Virus record (IMG/VR): IMGVR_UViG_3300028114_000021
Coordinates: 1-48,483 of that record
Reading direction: 5' to 3' (one strand)
Origin: a virus
Length of the DNA stretch: 48,483 bases
The translations under genes and the position numbers were made by a program. The notes below the pieces were generated by a model. That model worked only from the letters and a program-made list of their open reading frames with translations, was not told the DNA's origin and searched no databases. Positions within the stretch are counted from its first letter, which is position 1. The number at the start of each line of letters is the position of its first letter. Positions 33,063-40,363 of this stretch are shown here, piece by piece.

Positions 33063-34423
33063 CTCAGATTACAGAAGTAAGTTCAAGAACCAAGGATTTA
33101 GAGAAAAGAGTAAGTCAGGCATTTGAGAATGACCCTGATGTTTCAGATAGTCTTAAAACTCCAGAAGCACTTAGGTCTGCTCGTGAAAAGAATCGTGAAC
33201 GTGCAAGAAGATTAGACTACGAACAAAAGCAAAATACTCTTGTACATAAGAGAGATAGATTAGAATGGCAAAAAAAGCAATCTATTAAAAAGTATAGAGA
33301 GCTTGAACTACAGAGAAAAGATAGAGAAGCTCGCAGAGCAGCTCAAGGAAATCAATCTTCTGGAATTCAGACTCAAACCATAAATGATACCGACAAAGAC
33401 CCAACTGCTTATAAAAAAGCACTTGGAAATCTTGCAAGTATCGGCAAACACGCTGTAGGTACAGCATTTTCTATAGGAAAAAAGGAATATCAAAAAAGAA
33501 AAGACCAGCAATCTGAAAGAGATAAAGAAGCCGAGACTGCTAGAGCGAATGATTTAGATAAATTTAGAAAATCTAAAATTCAGAAATTTAAATCTGCAAC
33601 CACTTCTGCAATGTCGCAGTCTAAAAGACTTCTTCCTTCTGCACCATCACAAATGAGTGGTAGAGAAAAGAGAACTGCAGTATCTCAAGGAAAGTATCTG
33701 GGAAAGGGACAAGTTTCTGAAATATATTCCTGTTGGAGAGAGGAATTACTCTATGAAGTTGATGATAAAAAGAAAAAGAAAGAAAAGGGTATAGATTATA
33801 CCGTAGACATTATGAAAGGTAAAAATAAAATTATCATTAATCCTAATATTAAAGAAGAATTAAGTTCAGATTCACTTCAGGAAGCTCTGACCAGAATAGA
33901 ACAAGTGATGAAAAGGAAGCTTCTAATTGAGGCCAGAAAAAGAGACCATCTAGCAAATGCGATATTAAGCGTTGCATTTGCTGCTAATTTGGCGCAGTCT
34001 CCAAAAAACTTTGTGAGGTCTGGTCATATAGAGGGTCCAGGAATGCAGTTGATGGACCGAATGATGAAAAGAAAAGAAAAGGCCACTAAAAACTTGGACC
34101 ACGGTAGAGTGAATCATCCAGCAAGAAATCGAAAAAAATTAGAAGAAGCAAAGTATGATAAGTCTAATTTAGATTGCAACAAGCCAAAATCCGACCCAGT
34201 TGGAAATAATACAACTGGTAAATCTCACGTAGTTAAGTCTTGTGAAAATGAAGAAGAAAAATTAATTCGGTTTGGTCAGAAAGGAGTTAAGGGTTCTCCA
34301 AAAAAAGAAGGTGAAAGTGAGGCATATAAAAATAGAAGAGAAAGATTTAAATCCAGACATAGTAAAAACATTAAGAAAGGTAAAAGCTCTGCCGCATATT
34401 GGAGTGATATTTGGAAATGGTGA
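33059..34423 (+). CDS. Highly basic late protein with DUF6321-like C-terminus
   Basis: 454 residues, very rich in Lys and Arg. N-terminal coiled-coil-like RSAREKNRERARRLDYEQKQ; middle Ser/Gln-rich; a C-terminal domain KSHVVKSCENEEEKLIRFGQ, GVKGSPKKEGESEAYKNRRE and HSKNIKKGKSSAAYWSDIWK, a basic domain common in cyanophage proteins. MTQITE|V and LLIE|A are potential prohead protease sites. It is coupled to the upstream gene (ATGA). A DNA-binding head component is likely. Confidence 0.75.
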   Translation: MTQITEVSSRTKDLEKRVSQAFENDPDVSDSLKTPEALRSAREKNRERARRLDYEQKQNTLVHKRDRLEWQKKQSIKKYRELELQRKDREARRAAQGNQSSGIQTQTINDTDKDPTAYKKALGNLASIGKHAVGTAFSIGKKEYQKRKDQQSERDKEAETARANDLDKFRKSKIQKFKSATTSAMSQSKRLLPSAPSQMSGREKRTAVSQGKYLGKGQVSEIYSCWREELLYEVDDKKKKKEKGIDYTVDIMKGKNKIIINPNIKEELSSDSLQEALTRIEQVMKRKLLIEARKRDHLANAILSVAFAANLAQSPKNFVRSGHIEGPGMQLMDRMMKRKEKATKNLDHGRVNHPARNRKKLEEAKYDKSNLDCNKPKSDPVGNNTTGKSHVVKSCENEEEKLIRFGQKGVKGSPKKEGESEAYKNRRERFKSRHSKNIKKGKSSAAYWSDIWKW

Positions 34424-34436
34424 CTTCCTCCAAAAC

Positions 34437-34443
34437 ATAAATA
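34437..34443 (+). promoter_or_regulatory. Late promoter box ATAAATA
   Basis: Ends 24 nt before ATG 34468 and only 3 nt before ATG 34447, so the latter is unlikely to be the start. Confidence 0.6.
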
Positions 34444-34467
34444 CTTATGAATCACGGCGAGAACACA

Positions 34468-34650
34468 ATGAAAAAAAATCTACTTTTATCACTTGGTGAA
34501 AATTTGGTTGTTATGTTCTGGAACACTGAATCTGTTAAACTATTTCTTATTGAATTGCTTACAAAATACGTCAAAACTACTGATAATAGAGTAGATGACG
34601 AGCTAGTTGCATTAGTAAGAGAAAAATTGCTACCTACCAAACCAATGTGA
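34468..34650 (+). CDS. Small hypothetical late protein
   Basis: 60 residues, MKKNLLLSLGENLVVMFWNT to KLLPTKPM. The N-terminus is hydrophobic but has no clear cleavage site. A GGCGAGA site precedes the ATG. It forms a single-gene transcript between a late box and a terminator. Confidence 0.6.
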   Translation: MKKNLLLSLGENLVVMFWNTESVKLFLIELLTKYVKTTDNRVDDELVALVREKLLPTKPM

Positions 34651-34668
34651 GTTAGGTTTATCACATTC

Positions 34669-34698
34669 AAAGAGAAAGAGAGTTCTCTTTCTCTTTTT
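34669..34698 (+). terminator. Terminator
   Basis: AAAGAGAAAGAGA / TCTCTTTCTCTTT, nearly without a loop, followed by a T-run. Confidence 0.8.
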
Positions 34699-34723
34699 AT
34701 TATTTCGTGATATCAAATTTATC

Positions 34724-34730
34724 ATAAATA
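34724..34730 (+). promoter_or_regulatory. Late promoter box ATAAATA
   Basis: Ends 34 nt before ATG 34765; AACGAGGAAG provides the ribosome-binding site. Confidence 0.65.
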
Positions 34731-34764
34731 CTCATACAAATTGTAAGATAACGAGGAAGATTAA

Positions 34765-35298
34765 ATGGCTCTCTGGGGAAATATTGACGCTAAAGGTTCC
34801 AACGGAACGGTGAGTTTAAACTACACCACATTAACTGTGACTGGAGCGGGAACTTCATTTGGGCAGGTTGGTGCTGCAGCAACTGGTAATGTAATTAGAT
34901 TTGGTAGACTTGGTGGTACTTCCAACTTCTTCGGAGATGCTGTGATTGTGGGTATTGCAAGCACTACTCAACTTTCTATTGCATCCACATCAAATTTGAG
35001 TGGAGTTGGAATTGCTACAACATCATACACAATTAGTGAACTTCCTATATCTGGAACACTTAACTCTAATTATCAGGTTGGAGTGAGTACAACCTACACT
35101 GCAATAGTATATGGAGTTGATGAAACTGAAGCTTCGGTTGCATCTACAACCAGATATGCAGTGACTCACGCAGGATGGGTAGGAATTATGACCTATATAG
35201 ATTGCAATGGAAATCTAAGAGTCAAGAATGAAGTTTTTGTTGCATCAAATTCAATTACAGGGGATGCCCCAGACAACTTTATATTTCCAAATACATGA
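34765..35298 (+). CDS. Virion structural protein (cyanophage family)
   Basis: 177 residues beginning MALWGNIDAKGSNGTVSLNY, with Thr/Gly/Ser-rich beta-structure repeats (LTVTGAGTSFGQVG, VIVGIASTTQLSIASTSNLS, GVGIATTSYTIS) and VTHAGWVGIMTYIDCNGNLR near the end. This opening and composition are typical of a structural protein found in many T4-like cyanophages; its location in the virion is unknown. The next gene overlaps its end by 4 nt. Confidence 0.8.
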   Translation: MALWGNIDAKGSNGTVSLNYTTLTVTGAGTSFGQVGAAATGNVIRFGRLGGTSNFFGDAVIVGIASTTQLSIASTSNLSGVGIATTSYTISELPISGTLNSNYQVGVSTTYTAIVYGVDETEASVASTTRYAVTHAGWVGIMTYIDCNGNLRVKNEVFVASNSITGDAPDNFIFPNT

Positions 35299-35666
35299 CT
35301 TTTGATGATTTGAATGAAGATAACCATTTATTATTTGCTATAAAATATTATGAAAATCCGCAATCTGTAACCAAAGAAGATTTTTATGAAGATTTGAAGA
35401 GATTCAAGTTGATTAAAAAACTTCTTAAGAAATATATTTTAGATAATAGAGTTAATATTAAACTATTGATTAATCATTTTTTGATTTTATATAATGTATT
35501 TGGTGAGGCGGCCACGCCACTATTATTTTATAAAACCGAATCTCAATATTGGTCTCTCATAAAAACTACAATATTGTATTTGGGGAAATTTCCAGAATAC
35601 CCCAAAACGATATTGAATGATATACCAGTGGATATATATTTTCTTAAGCTATTACGAGAATTATGA
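35295..35666 (+). CDS. Conserved cyanophage protein of unknown function
   Basis: 123 residues: NEDNHLLFAIKYYENPQSVT, ILDNRVNIKLLINHFLILYN, then VFGEAATPLLFYKTESQYWS. The RLLLNH..I..NVFG-like core is shared with a small protein seen near primase in T4-like cyanophages. Mostly helical, no catalytic motif. Its ATG overlaps the structural gene upstream and its stop overlaps the next start. Confidence 0.75.
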   Translation: MTFDDLNEDNHLLFAIKYYENPQSVTKEDFYEDLKRFKLIKKLLKKYILDNRVNIKLLINHFLILYNVFGEAATPLLFYKTESQYWSLIKTTILYLGKFPEYPKTILNDIPVDIYFLKLLREL

Positions 35667-35872
35667 AGAAGAAATCGCTACAATTCATCATAGAACTCAT
35701 TAAACATTTAAAAGAAGAAGGTGGTCCTACCAATTCCGTTGGTGCTGGAGGAATTAATGGACTCTCAGGTAAAGAAGGTGATTTACCTCCAGTGGACCTA
35801 AGAAAAAAGAAATATCGTAGACTACCTCCGCCATATAAAGCCTTATACAGAAGGTCCTTTACTCAGAAATGA
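35663..35872 (+). CDS. Small Gly/Pro-rich virion-type protein
   Basis: 69 residues: KKKSLQFIIELIKHLKEEGG, PTNSVGAGGINGLSGKEGDL, PPVDLRKKKYRRLPPPYKAL. The PTNS...G..GL....PPVD.RK pattern recurs in cyanophage late proteins of unknown function. Translation is coupled to the upstream gene (ATGA). Confidence 0.7.
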   Translation: MKKKSLQFIIELIKHLKEEGGPTNSVGAGGINGLSGKEGDLPPVDLRKKKYRRLPPPYKALYRRSFTQK

Positions 35873-35879
35873 TTAAATC

Positions 35880-35908
35880 TTGACCAAATTTTAACTTCGT
35901 TTTAAACT
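35880..35908 (+). promoter_or_regulatory. Sigma70-like promoter for primase
   Basis: TTGACC (35880-35885), 17 nt, TAAACT (35903-35908), 23 nt before the primase ATG; it separates late genes from the nucleotide/replication block. Confidence 0.55.
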
Positions 35909-35931
35909 TAGTTCTCACAGCCACTTAATTC

Positions 35932-36924
35932 ATGTCATTTATTGAGGAAAAGTATATTGCCGAAATTTCACCACAACTACTTAAATTTATAAAAAAAGGT
36001 AACACCTACAATTTTAGATGTTTTTATTGTGGAGACAGTGAAAGATATAAAAACAAAGCGCGAGGATATTTATATCCAGTGAAAGACACATATAATTATA
36101 AATGTCATAATTGCGGAAAATCTTGTAATATATCTATGGTACTGAAGGACATAGACAAATCGATATATGATAGATATGTTTTTGAGAAGTTTAAGAATAA
36201 AGGTTCAAAAACATTAAAATTAGTTTCATCTCCACCAAAAAAGAAACCCACATTTAGTAAAAAGTATTTTGATTTACTCACGATTTCAGAGTTATCCGAA
36301 ACTCATATTGCCCGAAAGTATATTGAATCTAGAAAAATCCCCAAATCAAAATGGAATCAATTATACTTCTGTGAAAGTTTTAAGAAGTGGACTAATTCTC
36401 AAATACACACATTTGAGACTACAGATTATGAAGAGAGTAGAATTGTAATTCCACTCATATATGAAAATCAAATCTTCGGATTTCAGGGTAGAGCACTGTC
36501 CAAAAATTCTACAGTGAAGTACATCACCGTAATTCTAAATAATGAACTACCGAAGATTTATGGATTGGACAATGTGAATGTGAATTCTCCAATATATGTT
36601 TTGGAAGGGCCATTTGATAGTATGTTTATACCAAATTCTATAGCTATGGTAGGAGCTGATTTGAATATCAAAACTTTACATAAGTTTAAAGATTGTAATT
36701 TTGTTTATGTATATGATAATGAAAGAAGAAATAAACACATTGTTCATCGTATGGAAACTACAATAGAATCAGGAGACTCTATTGTAGTTTGGCCAAAAAA
36801 TTTGGAGTATAAAGATGTGAATGATATGATAATTGCAGGATTATCTCCAGAAAATATTATTAAAGATAATACTTTTCGTGGATTAGCGGCAAAAGCTAAA
36901 ATGATAGGTTGGAAAAGAATTTAG
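35932..36924 (+). CDS. 61: DNA primase gp61
   Basis: 330 residues (T4 gp61: 342). The zinc-binding domain has C30, C33, C58 and C61 (RCFYCGDSERYKNKARGY; YKCHNCGKS). The Toprim part shows VLEGPFDSMF (E225 area) and NFVYVYDNERRN. It partners gp41 in lagging-strand priming. The nrdA ribosome-binding site overlaps its stop. Confidence 0.92.
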   Translation: MSFIEEKYIAEISPQLLKFIKKGNTYNFRCFYCGDSERYKNKARGYLYPVKDTYNYKCHNCGKSCNISMVLKDIDKSIYDRYVFEKFKNKGSKTLKLVSSPPKKKPTFSKKYFDLLTISELSETHIARKYIESRKIPKSKWNQLYFCESFKKWTNSQIHTFETTDYEESRIVIPLIYENQIFGFQGRALSKNSTVKYITVILNNELPKIYGLDNVNVNSPIYVLEGPFDSMFIPNSIAMVGADLNIKTLHKFKDCNFVYVYDNERRNKHIVHRMETTIESGDSIVVWPKNLEYKDVNDMIIAGLSPENIIKDNTFRGLAAKAKMIGWKRI

Positions 36925-36938
36925 GAGTCAAATCAATT

Positions 36939-38564
36939 ATGAGCAACAAAGAAATTAGAGTTAAGAAGCGCAGTGGAGAGGATGAGATACTCCTGTTAGA
37001 TAAAATTCATAGAATGGTGGATGAAGCCTGCTTTGGATTATCTGGAGTATCTGCATCGCAAGTTGAAATTTCTTCAGGAATACAATTGTATGATGGAATT
37101 ACTACCTCAGATATTCAGGAAATTCTCATCAAATCTGCATCCGATTTGATTTCTTTGGATTCTCCAAACTATCAATACGTTGCAGCAAGACTTCTACTGT
37201 TTTCTATTCGTAAGAAAATCTATGGTAGACTTAAGGACCATCCTAAATTCTACGAACACATTCAAAATTGTGTAAATTTGGGTGTATACGATAAGGAAGT
37301 TCTTGAGAAGTATACTGAGCAAGAACTAAATGCTCTTGGAGAATATATTGACCATCATAGAGATTATCTCTTCACTTATGCTGGTCTACGTCAAGTCGTA
37401 GATAAGTATTTGGTTCAAGACCGAAGCACATCAACGCTATACGAAACGCCTCAGTTTGCATATATGATGATTGCACTGACTATGTTCTCAAACTATAATT
37501 CAACAATTCGTATGGATTATGTGAAGAGATATTATGATGCGGTCTCCAAACATAAAATTAATATTCCTACTCCTATTATGGCGGGAGTGAGAACTCCATC
37601 TCGGCAATTTGCCTCCTGCACTCTCATTGATGTAGACGATACTCTAGACAGCATCATTGCTTCTGATGGCGCGATGATGAAGTATGTGGCGGGTAGAGCT
37701 GGAATTGGATTGAATATCGGAAGACTACGTGCAATCAATAGTAAGATTCGGAATGGAGAAGTTCTATCAACGGGTATCATTCCATTTCTGAAGAAATTTG
37801 AAAGCTCTCTCAAATCTTGTCATCAAGGTGGAATTCGTCAAGGCAGCGCTACGGTTTATTTTCCAATTTGGCATACTGAAATTGAGGAAGTTCTCGTTCT
37901 TAAGAACAACAAAGGAACTGAGGAAAATCGTGCCCGAAAGTTGGATTACGGCATTCAGTTGTCCAAGATATTCTACGAACGATTCATTCAGAATGCAGAA
38001 ATCACACTCTTCTCTCCTCAGAATGTTCCTGGTCTATATGATGTATTCGGAATGCCCGAGTTTGATGAACTCTATACAAAATATGAAAAAGACCTCACCA
38101 TTCCAAGAAAAGTTGTTGGGGCACAAAAACTGATTCTTGACTTACTCAAAGAAAGAGCGGAAACTGGTAGAATCTATATTATGAATATAGACCACTGCAA
38201 CTCTCACAGTTCATTTATAGAACAAGTTGCAATGAGCAATTTATGCGTTTCTGGTGATACTAAAATAGAAGTATTACTTGATGAGGATGAGTGGGATAGA
38301 ATTGAAATTCAGGATTTGCCGAAATTTATGAATAGCTACTCTAATATAAAAGTCCTTTCTTATAACATAAAAAGTGATATTTTAGAATGGAAACAAATCA
38401 CTGCATTTGCACAGACTTCTCCGAAATCAGAAGTAATGAGAATTACTGATGAAGAAACGGGTAAGAGTATCGTAGCCACACCAGGACACAAAGTATTTAC
38501 GAAAAATCGTGGATATGTGATGGTAAAAGATTTGGTTGAAACTGATGAATTAATAATCAATTGA
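36939..38564 (+). CDS. nrdA: Ribonucleotide reductase large subunit NrdA, N-terminal part plus intein N-half
   Basis: 541 residues from ATG 36939 (AGGAG at 36923); TTG 36909 is less likely. An ATP-cone (IRVKKRSGEDEILLLDKIHR) leads into the class I barrel with ASCTLIDVDDTLDS (redox Cys), VAGRAGIGLNIG, GSATVYFPIWH and IYIMNIDHCNSHSS (radical-site Cys). The extein stops at MSNL and the intein N-half starts with CVSGDTKIEV at 38244, 106 residues long, ending VETDELIIN. The second half of the protein is encoded from 39266. The joint falls exactly at the second redox-active Cys. Confidence 0.95.
   Translation: MSNKEIRVKKRSGEDEILLLDKIHRMVDEACFGLSGVSASQVEISSGIQLYDGITTSDIQEILIKSASDLISLDSPNYQYVAARLLLFSIRKKIYGRLKDHPKFYEHIQNCVNLGVYDKEVLEKYTEQELNALGEYIDHHRDYLFTYAGLRQVVDKYLVQDRSTSTLYETPQFAYMMIALTMFSNYNSTIRMDYVKRYYDAVSKHKINIPTPIMAGVRTPSRQFASCTLIDVDDTLDSIIASDGAMMKYVAGRAGIGLNIGRLRAINSKIRNGEVLSTGIIPFLKKFESSLKSCHQGGIRQGSATVYFPIWHTEIEEVLVLKNNKGTEENRARKLDYGIQLSKIFYERFIQNAEITLFSPQNVPGLYDVFGMPEFDELYTKYEKDLTIPRKVVGAQKLILDLLKERAETGRIYIMNIDHCNSHSSFIEQVAMSNLCVSGDTKIEVLLDEDEWDRIEIQDLPKFMNSYSNIKVLSYNIKSDILEWKQITAFAQTSPKSEVMRITDEETGKSIVATPGHKVFTKNRGYVMVKDLVETDELIIN
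38244..38561 (+). mobile_element. NrdA split intein, N-half (106 residues)
   Basis: Block A CVSGDTKIEVLL, block B-like SIVATPGHKVFT (TxxH), then GYVMVKDLVETDELIIN and stop. Confidence 0.92.
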
Positions 38565-38617
38565 TATTAAGTGTAATCTCTATATATTATAACTAGCCGT
38601 GAGATTACACTTAATAT
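38564..38617 (+). repeat. Perfect 17 bp inverted repeat between nrdA half and GIY-YIG gene
   Basis: ATATTAAGTGTAATCTC (38564-38580) and its exact complement GAGATTACACTTAATAT (38601-38617) flank a 20 nt loop. It starts on the last base of the NrdA stop codon and ends 1 nt before the endonuclease ATG. There is no T-run, so it is more likely a translation-blocking hairpin than a terminator. Confidence 0.85.
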
Positions 38618-38618
38618 A

Positions 38619-39279
38619 ATGAAAACTCACATCATTTATAAAATCACAAATTTAAAAAAATAGTAAATGCTACATAGGAAAAACTGAATATTCTCTATCA
38701 CATAGATGGAATCGGCACCTCTCTTGTGCAAGAAATGGCTCTAAATTTAGATTTCATTCCGCAATTAGAAAATATGGTGAAGATTGTTGGGATTTATCCA
38801 TTATTGAAACTTACCAAACTGAGAATGTTAATATCATAAACGAAAAAGAAATCCATTTTATTAAACTTTTTGAAAGTAATACTAAAAAAGGTTATAATGC
38901 AACTTTAGGTGGAACAGGCGGGTGGATGATTCCCAGATGTTCTAAAGAAGTCCAGGACAATTGGTTTAATTCATTAACACTCAACTCAACTGGGTATTCT
39001 AATCCAAATTGGAATGGATTAACTGATGAGGATTTAATTGAAATAGGAATAAAATTTATTAAAATATATAAGTTTATTCCTGGGATTATGGTATTGAGAG
39101 AGTTTGCGATAACTCATTTAAATTTGACTTTTCCAAAACACTTTTCAAAAAATAGATTTGGTGGGAAGTATATAAATTATTCTAAAATACTTGAAGAAAA
39201 AACAGGATTGAGTTACAATCCATATTATAGACACAGACGAATTATCTTAACCGAACTAGAAAAAAATGCTAAAAATTGA
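38619..39279 (+). pseudogene. GIY-YIG homing endonuclease between intein halves, frameshifted at A7
   Basis: From ATG 38619 it reads MKTHIIYKITNLKK then TAG 38661. Dropping one A from the A7 run at 38654-38660 restores IYKITNLKNSKCYIGKTEYS, a textbook GIY-YIG start, continuing SLSHRWNRHLSC, IRKYGED, EIHFIKLFES and GYNATLGGTGG, about 220 residues to TGA 39277-39279. The C-terminal half probably binds DNA. Its end overlaps the intein C-half by 14 nt. It may be decayed, rescued by slippage on the A-run, or a homopolymer error. Only the part from ATG 38926 is open without correction. Confidence 0.85.
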
Positions 39280-40354
39280 ACATCTTGAAAACGAAATTCC
39301 AGTATATGATATTACTGTGGAGGATAATCATAATTTCTTTGCGAATGATATCTTAATTCATAATTGTACAGAAATAACTCTTCTAACAAAACCTATTCAA
39401 AGTCTTGAAGATGAGAACGGAAGAATTGCATTGTGTATTCTAAAAGCTTTAAACGTAGGTAAAATTAAGTCTGATGAAGAACTTGAAGAATTGTGTGATT
39501 TGTGTGTCAGGTCTTTAGACGAATTGATTGATTATCAGTCCTATCCAATTAGAGCTGCTGAACTTTCTGCAAAAGGAGGAAGAACTTTAGGAATAGGGGT
39601 TATTGGGCTTGCACATTATCTTGCAAAACTAGGATTCAAATATGAAGACCCAGAAGCTTGGAAAGCAGTTCACGGTCTTGCGGAAAGTATTCAATATTAC
39701 CTACTTAAGGCTTCAAATCAATTAGCTAAGGAGAAGGGAGTTTGTTCTGATTTTTATCAGTCCAAATATTCTCAGGGAATTCTACCCATAGACACCTACA
39801 AAAAAGAAATTGATGATATCTGCGAGGTCTCATATCAACACGATTGGGAAGAATTACGTCAGAGTATCATTCAATATGGCCTGAGAAATAATACTCTTAC
39901 TTGCATTCTTCCCAGTGAGTCATCTAGTGTGACCTCTAATGCTACAAATGGAATTGAGCCTCCTAGAGGTTATCTATCCATCAAACAATCAAAGAAAGGA
40001 CCTATTAAGCAAATCGTCCCACAGTATAATACACTCAAAAATAATTATACTCTATTGTGGGATATTAAATCCAATGAGGGATACTTTAATATTGTTGCGA
40101 TGATTCAGAAGTTCTTTGACCAAGCTATTAGTGCAAATTGGAATTACAATCCAGAGCACTATCCAAATAATGAAGTTCCAATGAGCGTGATTGTAAATGA
40201 TTTTCTTTCCGCATATGCTAAAGGACATAAAACTGCTTACTATCAAAACACATATGATGGAAAAACTGATTCCTCTGCGAAGGATGAAACTCAAAATTTG
40301 ATTGATGAAATTTTAAACTCACAAGATGAAACTTGTGATAGCTGTTCAATTTAA
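39266..40354 (+). CDS. nrdA: Intein C-half plus NrdA C-terminal part
   Basis: 362 residues. The intein C-half is 33 residues (39266-39364) ending NHNFFANDILIHN, followed by Cys +1 and TEITLLTKPIQSL. Extein features are GRTLGIGVIGLAHYLAKLGF, LPSESSSVTSNATNGIEPPR (the radical-transfer region) and the C-terminal CDSC pair that re-reduces the active site. Splicing with the N-half restores SNLC-TEI. The ATG lies inside the end of the endonuclease gene, with no good ribosome-binding site. Confidence 0.95.
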   Translation: MLKIEHLENEIPVYDITVEDNHNFFANDILIHNCTEITLLTKPIQSLEDENGRIALCILKALNVGKIKSDEELEELCDLCVRSLDELIDYQSYPIRAAELSAKGGRTLGIGVIGLAHYLAKLGFKYEDPEAWKAVHGLAESIQYYLLKASNQLAKEKGVCSDFYQSKYSQGILPIDTYKKEIDDICEVSYQHDWEELRQSIIQYGLRNNTLTCILPSESSSVTSNATNGIEPPRGYLSIKQSKKGPIKQIVPQYNTLKNNYTLLWDIKSNEGYFNIVAMIQKFFDQAISANWNYNPEHYPNNEVPMSVIVNDFLSAYAKGHKTAYYQNTYDGKTDSSAKDETQNLIDEILNSQDETCDSCSI

Positions 40355-40363
40355 GGTAATATT

